A DNA stretch of 64,000 bases from JAMZMI01 sp039944535 (GTDB lineage: Bacteria > Bacteroidota > Bacteroidia > Cytophagales > Cyclobacteriaceae). Position numbers and translations under genes: made by a program. Shown piece after piece: positions 41,411 through 49,667 of this stretch. A model generated the notes under the pieces. It had not been told where the DNA came from, searched no databases, and saw only the letters and a program-made list of their open reading frames with translations. Location: NCBI GenBank assembly GCA_039944535.1, contig JBDUYP010000007.1, positions 418,466-482,465 on the forward strand. The letters are read 5' to 3'. Positions within the stretch are counted from its first letter, which is position 1; the number at the start of each line of letters is the position of its first letter.

Positions 41411-43768
41411 TCACGGTTGATGGGTATATTTGACGATTTTTTCTCTAAGGTTAGTGGGATCGAACGGCTTGGTTATAAAATCATCCATCCCTGCCTGCTT
41501 AATTCGCTCCTGATCTTCCATGAGTGCTGAAGCGGTCAAAGCGATGATTGGTATGGTCACGCCCATTTCACGCAGCTTTTCGGTTGCCTCATAGCCACCC
41601 ATTTCTGGCATTTGCAAGTCCATCAAGATTAAAATGATTTCAGGATCCGATTGATATGTCTCGATTGCCTCTATTCCATTTTTTGCTACGGCCACCTCAA
41701 CTCCCCATTTTTTCAGGAACTTGTTAACCACCATTACATTGATCGCATTGTCCTCTACAACCAGTATTTTACCTTTTAAATTGATGTTACCAGAATCCAT
41801 TTCTTCAGATTTTTCTTTTGATGTTTTTGGTTGGTTTTCGTTTTCTCCCGCAGTAAATATTTGCACAAAATAAAAGTGCGAGCCCGTTCCCAGTGTGCTT
41901 TCCACAAACAGATCAACTCCCTGGAGCTCCAACAGCCGTTTGGTAATAGTGAGCCCCAATCCAGTGCCTCCAAATTCCCTGGTTGTGGAAGTACTGGCCT
42001 GGGTGAAACTATTGAAAATCTCTTTCAGGTGCTCTGGGGCAATACCGATACCAGTATCCTTTACCGCAAATCTAATCACCACTTCGTCACCGCTTCTCTT
42101 TATTTGTTCTAAAACAACCGTAATCGAACCTTCGTTCGTGAATTTTACCGCATTGCTGATAAGGTTTGTCAGCACCTGACTCAACCGAGTGGGATCACAA
42201 TAGATGTTGTCGGGAATGCTCTCATCAATATCAAATATGAGGCTGAGGTTTTTGGATTTTACCGCCGGTTGAAACACATGATGGAGGCTGGAAAGCAGCC
42301 CAGCAATATTTACTGATTGGTTTTCAAATTCGATTTTACGAGCTTCGATTTTACTAAAGTCAAGAATATCATTAATGATTACCAGCAGGTTGCGAGCTGA
42401 GAATTTGAGCGTATTTAATATGTCTATTTGACTTTCTTTTGGCTTATCTGTAAGCAAAAAGTCCGTGAGCCCAATGACGGCATTCATTGGTGTGCGAATC
42501 TCGTGCGACATCATAGACAAGAAGTCTGATTTTGATTTCGAGGCGATTTCTGCATCCTCTTTGGCTTGTTTCAAAGAGTCGGTGAAAAGGAAAAAAAGAA
42601 CCAGAGACTGGAAGAAAAAGAAGATAACATACCCCAAAAACGAGACTATTTCAAACTCCCGAATGATGCCCACATAGTCAGCTAGTTTGTAAAGAAATGT
42701 AATCAATACCACGCCCGAACTTAAAAGCGCATATTGTGCTCCTTGCCGATTATTACGAAAAGCCGAAATGTAGATAAAACCCGTCCAGATGATTCCTAGG
42801 AGCAGCAATATTAGGTAAGCCACGACAAAATGGGTGAAGATGTTAGGCGGAGTTGAAACCACGGCCAAGGAGAATAAGCCAGAGATCAAGGCAAAACCAT
42901 ATAGTAACTTATATCTGGCATCTTTAGGAAACAATGACTGGGTGTAAAGCGAAAAGAAGAGCATAGGCAAAAACAAGCTCAGATACTCCATCTTTATAGC
43001 TGCGTACCAGTTGACATCCGGATATAAAATATGAAGCGCATAATCGTCTGCCGCGACAACTCTATAACTGAAAGTGAGGCAGAATAAGCTGAAATAGAGT
43101 ACGAACTTATCTTTAGAACCAAAGAAAAACAGGCCAAGAAAAAACAGACCCACCATGATAAGGCTACCGGCAAGAAGGAGATCATATCCTAATGTAAGAT
43201 TGAAATCAGAGGTAATCTCAGTTTTGCCTCCTATCAATATAGACTCTCTGGATCCCCCGGTTTTGTGATTGAAATTGGAGATTTGTAGATCCAAAAACAA
43301 TGTGTCGGCGTGCAAATCGAGCGGAATAGTTGTGGGGACCCATGAGGGTTGATATTCGCTTTCACTTTCCCCAACCTTACCATTTTGGGCAATGAGTATC
43401 CCATTGCAATAGAGGCTATAAGCGGAGTAGAAATGCTTAATGAAAATGGAAGGAACAAATTCGTGTGGTAATATCACCTTCAGCCTGTAAGTAGCATATC
43501 CTATGTGCGAAAGAGGAATGCCATTGGTAGAAACTCCGCCATTCCATGGTTTTGGAAAGGTATAAAAATCTTTTTCGAAGCGATTATCGAGTTCCTCTGG
43601 AGTGAGCAATTCATTCCAATAAAACTCCCACTCTCCATCTAGCGGAATTATGCTTTGAGCAAGATCGGATTGGCTGAGGTTGATCACTCCCTTCTCTGCT
43701 TCCTGGCCAGAAGCTGTTGACAGAACGCTTGCCAACACCAGAGAGATAATTATTAGCCTAATGCTCAT
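41411..43768 (-). CDS. Hybrid histidine kinase with 7TMR-DISM sensor
   Basis: A 785-aa hybrid sensor kinase. After a signal peptide (residues 1-22) comes a periplasmic galactose-binding-like 7TMR-DISM domain (about 25-180, PLDGEWEFYWNELL), then seven membrane segments (about 185-395). HisKA follows with H422 in SMMSHEIRTPMNAV, and HATPase with NLISNAVKFTNEG, DTGIGI and GGTGLGLTI. The C-terminal receiver domain (about 665-780) has acidic VVEDNAIN and phospho-acceptor D717 in ILMDLQMPEMGG. There is no output domain or adjacent regulator, so it should pass phosphate to an unlinked HPt or regulator. The ligand may be a carbohydrate, by family analogy only. Confidence 0.92.
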   Translation of the reverse strand: MSIRLIIISLVLASVLSTASGQEAEKGVINLSQSDLAQSIIPLDGEWEFYWNELLTPEELDNRFEKDFYTFPKPWNGGVSTNGIPLSHIGYATYRLKVILPHEFVPSIFIKHFYSAYSLYCNGILIAQNGKVGESESEYQPSWVPTTIPLDLHADTLFLDLQISNFNHKTGGSRESILIGGKTEITSDFNLTLGYDLLLAGSLIMVGLFFLGLFFFGSKDKFVLYFSLFCLTFSYRVVAADDYALHILYPDVNWYAAIKMEYLSLFLPMLFFSLYTQSLFPKDARYKLLYGFALISGLFSLAVVSTPPNIFTHFVVAYLILLLLGIIWTGFIYISAFRNNRQGAQYALLSSGVVLITFLYKLADYVGIIREFEIVSFLGYVIFFFFQSLVLFFLFTDSLKQAKEDAEIASKSKSDFLSMMSHEIRTPMNAVIGLTDFLLTDKPKESQIDILNTLKFSARNLLVIINDILDFSKIEARKIEFENQSVNIAGLLSSLHHVFQPAVKSKNLSLIFDIDESIPDNIYCDPTRLSQVLTNLISNAVKFTNEGSITVVLEQIKRSGDEVVIRFAVKDTGIGIAPEHLKEIFNSFTQASTSTTREFGGTGLGLTITKRLLELQGVDLFVESTLGTGSHFYFVQIFTAGENENQPKTSKEKSEEMDSGNINLKGKILVVEDNAINVMVVNKFLKKWGVEVAVAKNGIEAIETYQSDPEIILILMDLQMPEMGGYEATEKLREMGVTIPIIALTASALMEDQERIKQAGMDDFITKPFDPTNLREKIVKYTHQP

Positions 43769-43821
43769 AACAGTAAATTACCAAAAACCGCGGTAATCAA
43801 TTGCAACTTTGATCACTGGGC

Positions 43822-43853
43822 AAAAAAAAAGCGGAGTTTCTAGCTCCACTTTT
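43822..43853 (-). terminator. Intrinsic terminator of the aminotransferase gene
   Basis: On the minus strand, about 20 bp after the aminotransferase stop, AGTGGAG and CTCCGCT form a 7-bp stem (one G-U) around a 7-nt loop and are followed by nine T residues. This is a standard Rho-independent terminator. Confidence 0.8.
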
Positions 43854-43872
43854 CTCTTGAGGTCTATTTGTT

Positions 43873-45069
43873 TTATGACAGTTTTGCCAGAGAATCTTTA
43901 ATTCTGGATATGGCTGTCTTCAGGTCTTCTACTGAAGCTGCATAGGATAAACGGAAGCACTCAGGATCGCCAAAAGCATCTCCTGTTACTACAGAAACCC
44001 GTGCGTCTTCTAAAAGGTACAGACAAAGATCTGTTGCGTTGTTGATTTTAGTGTCGCCTACTGACTTTCCAAAATAGCTGCTGGCATTGGGGAAGAAATA
44101 GAATGCTCCGCCCGGTTGGTTTACCTTCAACCCTGGGATTTCCGAAAGCAGCCCATGCACGAGCTCTCTTCTTTTTTCATACTCCTTTACCATTTCGTAT
44201 GATGGCTCTAGAGATGAAGTAATAGCCGTATATGCCGCTCTTTGAGCGATAGAGCTGTTTGCGGATGTCAACTGACCTTGAATTTTGTTGGCCGCCTTGG
44301 CGAGCCACAAGGGAGCGCCAATGTACCCCACTCTCCATCCAGTCATGGCAAATCCCTTGGCAAACCCATTGATGGTTACCGTTCTTTCGATCATACCTGG
44401 CATAGCGCCAATACTCACGTGTTTGCTTCCGTAGTTGATCAATTCATAGATCTCATCCGATAGCACCACGATATTCGGGTGGTCTTCCAATACTTTGGCT
44501 ATAGCCAAAAGCTCTTCTTCTGAGAAAACAGAACCTGTTGGGTTGCAAGGTGAAGAGAAGATGATCGCTTTCGTTTTATCCGTGATGGCCGCCTTGACCT
44601 GCTCGGCAGTGGCTTTAAAGTCGTGCTCGATATCACCTTTCACAAACACACATTTGCCCTCTGCAAGCTCTACCAAAGCACTGTAGCTCACCCAATATGG
44701 GGAGAGCACAATGACTTCATCCCCTGAATCTAGCAGGGCGAGAAATACATTGGCAATAGACTGCTTTGCACCATTCGATACCACGATTTGGTCTGCAGCA
44801 TAATCCAGATTATTATCCTTCTTAAACTTGGCACTAATAGCCTCTCTTAAGTCGGCATAGCCATTCACAGGAGGGTAGGCAAAGTATTTACCTTCGTCGA
44901 TTGCATCTTTGGCCCCTTCACAGATGTGTTTAGGGGTCTTGAAGTCCGGCTCGCCCAAGCTGAGACCGATTACATCAATGCCTTGTTGTTTAAGCTCGCG
45001 TGCCTTTGCTGCCATTGCGAGAGTGGCCGATTCGGCCATGTTTTTGATTCTTTCCGATCGTAAATCCAT
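43873..45069 (-). CDS. aspC: PLP-dependent aspartate-type aminotransferase (class I)
   Basis: A 398-aa class I/Ib aminotransferase, cytoplasmic. It probably interconverts aspartate and oxaloacetate with glutamate/2-oxoglutarate; exact specificity is uncertain. The PLP lysine is K238 in NGFAKGFAMTGWRVGY. Other residues: SSPCNPTGSVFS, the PLP-binding SDEIYE, and the C-terminal substrate arginine in FRLSYAAS. The N terminus GIDVIGLSLGEPDFKTP is typical of the Ib group. It has a good promoter and a terminator of its own. Confidence 0.92.
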   Translation of the reverse strand: MDLRSERIKNMAESATLAMAAKARELKQQGIDVIGLSLGEPDFKTPKHICEGAKDAIDEGKYFAYPPVNGYADLREAISAKFKKDNNLDYAADQIVVSNGAKQSIANVFLALLDSGDEVIVLSPYWVSYSALVELAEGKCVFVKGDIEHDFKATAEQVKAAITDKTKAIIFSSPCNPTGSVFSEEELLAIAKVLEDHPNIVVLSDEIYELINYGSKHVSIGAMPGMIERTVTINGFAKGFAMTGWRVGYIGAPLWLAKAANKIQGQLTSANSSIAQRAAYTAITSSLEPSYEMVKEYEKRRELVHGLLSEIPGLKVNQPGGAFYFFPNASSYFGKSVGDTKINNATDLCLYLLEDARVSVVTGDAFGDPECFRLSYAASVEDLKTAISRIKDSLAKLS

Positions 45070-45091
45070 GGTAGTATTATATAAGCGGCTG

Positions 45092-45122
45092 CAAAGCTAG
45101 TGAATAAGGAAAGACGATCAAA
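45092..45122 (-). promoter_or_regulatory. Promoter of the aminotransferase gene (TTTG-N19-TAGCTTTG)
   Basis: On the minus strand TTTG (45119-45122) and TAGCTTTG (45092-45099) are 19 bp apart, the consensus spacing for Bacteroidota. The -7 box ends 22 bp before the ATG. Confidence 0.65.
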
Positions 45123-45260
45123 TCTCTTTCCAAATGAATTCAAGAAAGTGGGATGGATTTTGAAATTTTGTGTGGAATAATTCGGCTATGGCCAAAGAAA
45201 TTATTCGTCAGGTAGGTTGAATTGAAACTTGCCCGAAGATTCGAATGGGTGAAATAATTA

Positions 45261-45289
45261 AGGGCTAGCGCCTAAAAGGCGGTGGCCCT
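45261..45289 (-). terminator. Possible terminator hairpin after the CBS gene
   Basis: AGGGC (45261-45265) pairs with GCCCT (45285-45289), and inside it CGCC pairs with GGCG around a TAAAA loop, with a small internal loop. It lies about 35 bp after the CBS stop. There is no long T-run on the minus strand, so this is a weak candidate. Confidence 0.4.
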
Positions 45290-45323
45290 CTCTGTTATTC
45301 GATCATATTTGATAGAAGAATAA

Positions 45324-45785
45324 TTACCACGTGGAGCTTTTCAGGTTGTGTACGGCCCGCATGATGTCTTTCTGAGAAATCTGCCCGAGAATTTTACCGT
45401 GACTTACAACAGGAAAGCGTCTTATCCTCAACTCTAGGAATTTGCCGGCGGCATCAAATATGTTCGTTTCCGGTGAGATGCTGATAACGCTGGTTGACAT
45501 GTGGTCAGAGACTTTGCCCGAAAGGTTTGGCATGTTGTTGTATTTACCCTTCACCACCTCTTTCATACAGTCACCTTCGGATATAACGCCTACCAGATCG
45601 CCAGAGTCATTTACTACCGGACCTCCTGATATTTTGTTTTTTAACAAACTGTTGATGACTTCATCCATGTGCTGGTCAGGGTGAAATGTGATGAGTTTGG
45701 TGGACATATAGTCCGAAACTGTCACAGCTGGTTTGCCTTCAGATTTGGATTTTTCAACTTGAACGCCTCTATAACTTTTTACCAT
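45324..45785 (-). CDS. Tandem CBS-domain protein
   Basis: A 153-aa protein made of two CBS domains: residues about 25-80 (VSDYMSTKLITFHPDQHMDE...GGPVVNDSGDLVGVISEGD) and 90-148 (VSDHMSTSVISISPETNIFD...RRFPVVSHGKILGQISQKDI). A Bateman pair like this binds adenine nucleotides and senses energy state. There is no attached enzyme or transporter domain, so it probably acts on a partner protein. Single gene, divergent from the metallophosphoesterase. Confidence 0.9.
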   Translation of the reverse strand: MVKSYRGVQVEKSKSEGKPAVTVSDYMSTKLITFHPDQHMDEVINSLLKNKISGGPVVNDSGDLVGVISEGDCMKEVVKGKYNNMPNLSGKVSDHMSTSVISISPETNIFDAAGKFLELRIRRFPVVSHGKILGQISQKDIMRAVHNLKSSTW

Positions 45786-45992
45786 AGTCTTAATGTTGTT
45801 AGCTTCATAAATTAATGAAACTCAGGATCAATTCCTAGAGAGCCCGATTTAGGAAATGGAATTTTTGGATCTTGATTGGTTTGAGGGTGGGGTTAGGGTT
45901 TGTTTTAACTCTTTGTTAATAATTATGTAAGACAGGGTTTTTATTACATGTAATCAAATCTTCTTTATTTGTCGTTGTGTTAATTTTATAAA

Positions 45993-47057
45993 GTGAAGGT
46001 TAGTAACAAAATAGTCTATCAAAACCTTGATGAGCTTTTCGCGGGATCCCCCAGGCATGATCTGGTCAAAGGTGAGCGCTGGGTCATTTTAAGCGATCTT
46101 CATATGGGAGACGGTGGATCTACAGATGACTTTAAGGCCAACTCAGACCTATTCATAAAGTCTCTCAGTAAGTATTATGGTACTCGAGAATTCAATTTGC
46201 TTCTGAATGGAGACGTGGAGGAGTTGCAACGCTTCTCCTTAAAAAAAATTAGCAGTAAGTGGTCTGATGTTTACAAAGTTTTCGATGAGTTTGCCACCAA
46301 CCGTCGATTGATCAAAACCATAGGAAATCACGACCTTAAGCTCTCCGTCATTGAAGACAATCCTTTCGAATATGATCTTTATGATTCGTATCGATTTGGC
46401 CACAAGAAAAATGATTTGTTCATATTTCATGGTCACCAGGCTTCTAAGAAGTTTCAGTCGCATAATCAGATGATTGGCTTTACGCTCAAGTATCTGGCCA
46501 ACCCCTTGGGCATTAAAAACTATACTGTGGCCCATGATAGCCGCAAGCAATACAACATAGAAAAGCGTGTATATGGCTATTCGGCATATAACAAAATAGC
46601 GTCGGTTATTGGTCACACACATAGACCACTTTTTGAATCACTTCATAAAGTGGAGCGATTGAAATATAAAATAGAACAGCTATGCCGTGATCTGGCAACT
46701 ATGAAACATCCAGACGATGAGGTCAAGGCGATCATCAAAGCAAATAAGAAGGACCTGAAGAAGTATTACAAAAACAACTTGGATACCAACTTTCAGAACT
46801 ATGTATACAATACCATTTTTCATATACCGTGTCTTTTCAACTCTGGGTGTGTGATTGGCAAACGCGGTATGACCTGCCTTGAAATTGAAGACAATAGTAT
46901 TCGGCTCGTCCACTGGTTTGATAAGAAGATCAGTGAAAAGTACCTGACAAAATCAGGGTATGAACCGGAACCTTTGCAGGGCACAGATTACTATCGGATG
47001 GTTTTGAACGAAGAGACGCTAGATTATATTTTTACACGTATCAAATATCTCACATGA
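45993..47057 (+). CDS. Metallophosphoesterase
   Basis: A 354-aa calcineurin-like phosphoesterase. The metal-site motifs occur in order: ILSDLHMGD, LNGDVEEL, TIGNHDLKL, IFHGHQ and VIGHTHRP. The start is GTG at 45993. There is no signal peptide, so it is cytoplasmic. A basic, coiled segment of about 60 residues follows the GHTH motif. The overall pattern is near UDP-2,3-diacylglucosamine hydrolase-like enzymes, but the substrate is not clear. The stop overlaps the next start by 4 bp. Confidence 0.85.
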   Translation: MKVSNKIVYQNLDELFAGSPRHDLVKGERWVILSDLHMGDGGSTDDFKANSDLFIKSLSKYYGTREFNLLLNGDVEELQRFSLKKISSKWSDVYKVFDEFATNRRLIKTIGNHDLKLSVIEDNPFEYDLYDSYRFGHKKNDLFIFHGHQASKKFQSHNQMIGFTLKYLANPLGIKNYTVAHDSRKQYNIEKRVYGYSAYNKIASVIGHTHRPLFESLHKVERLKYKIEQLCRDLATMKHPDDEVKAIIKANKKDLKKYYKNNLDTNFQNYVYNTIFHIPCLFNSGCVIGKRGMTCLEIEDNSIRLVHWFDKKISEKYLTKSGYEPEPLQGTDYYRMVLNEETLDYIFTRIKYLT

Positions 47058-47953
47058 GTCGCCTAAGTGCATTTTGGTTTCTGCTACCTTTAATCTTCAC
47101 ACTTTCGTGTAATCAAAAGAGAGAAATGAAACAATTTGACCTACAGGGGCATAGAGGAGCACGAGGGTTGATGCCAGAAAATACCATTCCAGCATTTATT
47201 ACAGCCATGGATTTGGGTGTAAATACTCTTGAAATGGATTTGGCTGTCACTAAGGATAAGGAACTGCTTGTAAGCCACGAACCTTATATGGCTGCTGAAT
47301 ATTGCCTTGACCCTCAAGGGAATGAGATAGCAGATTCGGTGCAAAAGGAATACAATGTATTCCAAATGGGTATAGCTGAGATTGAAGCCTTCGACTGTGG
47401 CATGAAGCCTCATCCGAGATTTCCTAAGCAGAAAAAGATGGAGGCCACCAAGCCACTTCTTTCAGACCTGATTACCGCTGTGGAAGATCATATAAAAACC
47501 GAAGATTTTGCTCCTGTCAATTACAACATTGAAATAAAAAGTACGCCGGAGGGTGATGGGATTTTTCATCCGAAACACACCGAGTTTTCAGACCTGGTAT
47601 TTGAAGCTTTGAATGAAAGAATCTCCTGGGAAAGAATAACCATTCAGTCTTTTGACTTTCGGGTTCTTCAATATTTTCATCAGGCATATCCCAAAGTCAG
47701 ATTGGCAGCATTGGTGGAAAACGAGCTGTCGATTGAAGAAAATCTCTCCAATCTTGGCTTCACCCCAGAAATCTACAGTTGTGAATATGTATTACTTTCG
47801 CGTCAAAAAGTGAGTCAGTTACACGAACTGGGCATCAAAGTTATACCATGGACGGTCAACGAAATTTCAGAAATGAAACGGTTGATAGCGTGGGGAGTTG
47901 ATGGGCTGATCACGGATTATCCGAATAGATACAATCAGATTGACAATGAGTAA
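47054..47953 (+). CDS. Glycerophosphodiester phosphodiesterase, lipoprotein
   Basis: A 299-aa GDPD-family TIM barrel. It hydrolyses glycerophosphodiesters to glycerol-3-phosphate and an alcohol. Active-site motifs: LQGHRGARGLMPENTIPAF (His-Arg and Glu), LEMDLAVTKD (Glu-Asp) and LLVSHEP (second His); later NIEIKS and the final WGVDGLITDYP. The N terminus has a signal and lipobox (LPLIFTLSCNQK), so the enzyme is probably periplasmic and lipid-anchored. It overlaps the metallophosphoesterase by 4 bp and the kinase gene by 8 bp. Confidence 0.92.
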   Translation: MSRLSAFWFLLPLIFTLSCNQKREMKQFDLQGHRGARGLMPENTIPAFITAMDLGVNTLEMDLAVTKDKELLVSHEPYMAAEYCLDPQGNEIADSVQKEYNVFQMGIAEIEAFDCGMKPHPRFPKQKKMEATKPLLSDLITAVEDHIKTEDFAPVNYNIEIKSTPEGDGIFHPKHTEFSDLVFEALNERISWERITIQSFDFRVLQYFHQAYPKVRLAALVENELSIEENLSNLGFTPEIYSCEYVLLSRQKVSQLHELGIKVIPWTVNEISEMKRLIAWGVDGLITDYPNRYNQIDNE

Positions 47954-48947
47954 GAAGTACAAAGTATACGGTCTCGGCAATGCAGTGGTGGACTATGAGA
48001 TCGAAGTGGGCAATGAGTTTTTTGCTGAAAACGACGTAGAAAAAGGATTGATGACACTTGTGGAAGAAGACAGGCAGCAAGCCTTGCTCTCGGTGGTTCA
48101 AAATAATATCAAGAAAAGACAAAGCGGTGGCTCAGCTGCCAATAGCATTATTTCTCTTGCGCAGTTTGGAGGCAAGGCTTTTTATTCTTGTAAGGTTGCC
48201 AATGATGAAGACGGGCGATTCTACATGTCAGGTCTGGCAGAAGAAAAGGTTGATTCCAACCTTCAGATAGATTCACTCAAAGAAGGCATTACCGGAAAAT
48301 GCCTTGTTATGGTGTCGCCTGATGCGGAACGCACCATGAATACTTTTCTGGGCATGACTTCTGATTTTTCTATCGAGGAGCTGGTGCCAGAATCAATAAA
48401 AGATTCGGATTATGTATTTATTGAGGGTTATTTGGTATCGTCTGACACAGGCCGTGCTGCCATGAAAGAAGCGAAGAAAATAGCCGAGCAAAATGATGTG
48501 AAGGTGAGTTTGTCGTTTTCTGATCCGGCCATGGTCAAGTATTTCCGTGACGGAATGATCGAAGTTGTGGGTGACGGGGTGGATCTGCTTTTCTGCAACG
48601 AAGAGGAGGCCATGCTATTTACTGCTACAGAATCTTTGATAGAAGCTCGTGAAGCTTTGAAAAAAGTAGCGAAGCAATTTGTGATTACCATGGGTAAGAA
48701 TGGAGCTGTCATATTTGATGGAGACACTTTTATCGATATTGAGTCGTACGCTGTAGAAGCTGTGGATACCACAGGAGCGGGCGATATGTTCTGTGGAGCA
48801 TTCCTGTATGGCATCACACACGGGCACACGTTGGCTTCCGCAGGTAAGCTTGCCAGCAAGGCTTCATCTGAAGTGGTAGCGAGTTTTGGCCCCAGGTTGT
48901 CAACAAGTCATATTTTGAAAATAAGAGAGCAGGTTTTCGGGAAGTAA
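47946..48947 (+). CDS. PfkB-family adenosine/sugar kinase
   Basis: A 333-aa ribokinase-fold kinase. The N-terminal GNAVVDYEIEVGNEFF, the mid GGSAANSIISLAQFGGKAFY and the C-terminal VDTTGAGDMFCGAFLYG (catalytic Asp and anion hole) are all present. The overall pattern and length resemble Bacteroidota proteins annotated as adenosine kinase, which makes AMP from adenosine; the substrate is not proven. I prefer ATG 47946 over TTG 47940. It overlaps the end of the GDPD gene by 8 bp. Confidence 0.87.
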   Translation: MSKKYKVYGLGNAVVDYEIEVGNEFFAENDVEKGLMTLVEEDRQQALLSVVQNNIKKRQSGGSAANSIISLAQFGGKAFYSCKVANDEDGRFYMSGLAEEKVDSNLQIDSLKEGITGKCLVMVSPDAERTMNTFLGMTSDFSIEELVPESIKDSDYVFIEGYLVSSDTGRAAMKEAKKIAEQNDVKVSLSFSDPAMVKYFRDGMIEVVGDGVDLLFCNEEEAMLFTATESLIEAREALKKVAKQFVITMGKNGAVIFDGDTFIDIESYAVEAVDTTGAGDMFCGAFLYGITHGHTLASAGKLASKASSEVVASFGPRLSTSHILKIREQVFGK

Positions 48948-48994
48948 TTTCCAATTTCAGGGTTATAAAAAATCCTGAATGAAACTTTCCGTTA

Positions 48995-49029
48995 TTGGTT
49001 TTTAACTTAAAACTTTATTTATATCTTTG
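48995..49029 (+). promoter_or_regulatory. Candidate promoter of rpmH-rnpA (TTG ... TATCTTTG)
   Basis: TATCTTTG (49022-49029) matches TAnnTTTG. TTG at 48995-48997 is 24 bp upstream, near the upper limit of spacing. It leaves a leader of about 55 nt before rpmH. Confidence 0.5.
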
Positions 49030-49091
49030 CACTCCGTTTTTCAGGAGAGAATTATTAGTGGGCTCGAGAGCCTTATATAAATAGCAAAAGC

Positions 49092-49247
49092 ATGAAAAGG
49101 ACATTTCAACCTTCAGTAAGAAAAAGAAAGAACAAGCACGGTTTCAAGTCTAGAATGGAATCAGCTAACGGAAGGGCTGTTTTGGCACGTAGAAGAGCCA
49201 AAGGCAGAAAGAAACTTACAGTCTCTGACGAGACTCACAAAAAATAA
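49092..49247 (+). CDS. rpmH: 50S ribosomal protein L34
   Basis: A 51-aa ribosomal protein. MKRTFQPSVRKRKNKHGFKS and the RMESANGRAVLARRRAKGRK segment are the L34 signature. It has a short acidic C-terminal tail (VSDETHKK), as in other Bacteroidota. rnpA follows after 15 bp, the common rpmH-rnpA pair; dnaA and yidC are not here. Confidence 0.97.
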   Translation: MKRTFQPSVRKRKNKHGFKSRMESANGRAVLARRRAKGRKKLTVSDETHKK

Positions 49248-49262
49248 ATTGAACTTTGGCCT

Positions 49263-49667
49263 ATGACAGGTTCAGGCCATGCGAAATTTACCTTTCGTAA
49301 GGACGAAAGACTTACTGGAAAGAAAAATATTGAGGAGCTATTTAAGCATGGTTCCTCTTTTTATTTTCATCCCATCCTAATCAAATTCCTTCCAAGACCG
49401 GAAGAAAGCACCAATCGTGTGCTGGTATCAGTCCCCAAAAAGAAGTTTAAGCGTGCGGTAGATCGCAACCTGCTCAAGCGGCGAATCAAGGAGATTTACC
49501 GTCTGAACAAAAATCAAATATTTGAGGGTCAGCCACCGTTTTACCATATTGCAGTAGTTTACCTCAATCAGGCAATCTTACCTTATGCTGAAATTGAGCC
49601 TAAACTTATTGATCTCTTGAAGCGTATAAAAAATCTAAAAACCAAGGCAGATGAAGAGAAGATTTAA
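49263..49667 (+). CDS. rnpA: Ribonuclease P protein component
   Basis: RnpA is the protein subunit of RNase P, which trims the 5' end of tRNA precursors. The 134-aa protein has FRKDERLTGKKNIEELFKHG, VSVPKKKFKRAVDRNLLKRR (the RNR motif) and IKEIYRLNK. It follows rpmH, and its 3' end overlaps the start of the S41 protease gene by 17 bp. Confidence 0.94.
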   Translation: MTGSGHAKFTFRKDERLTGKKNIEELFKHGSSFYFHPILIKFLPRPEESTNRVLVSVPKKKFKRAVDRNLLKRRIKEIYRLNKNQIFEGQPPFYHIAVVYLNQAILPYAEIEPKLIDLLKRIKNLKTKADEEKI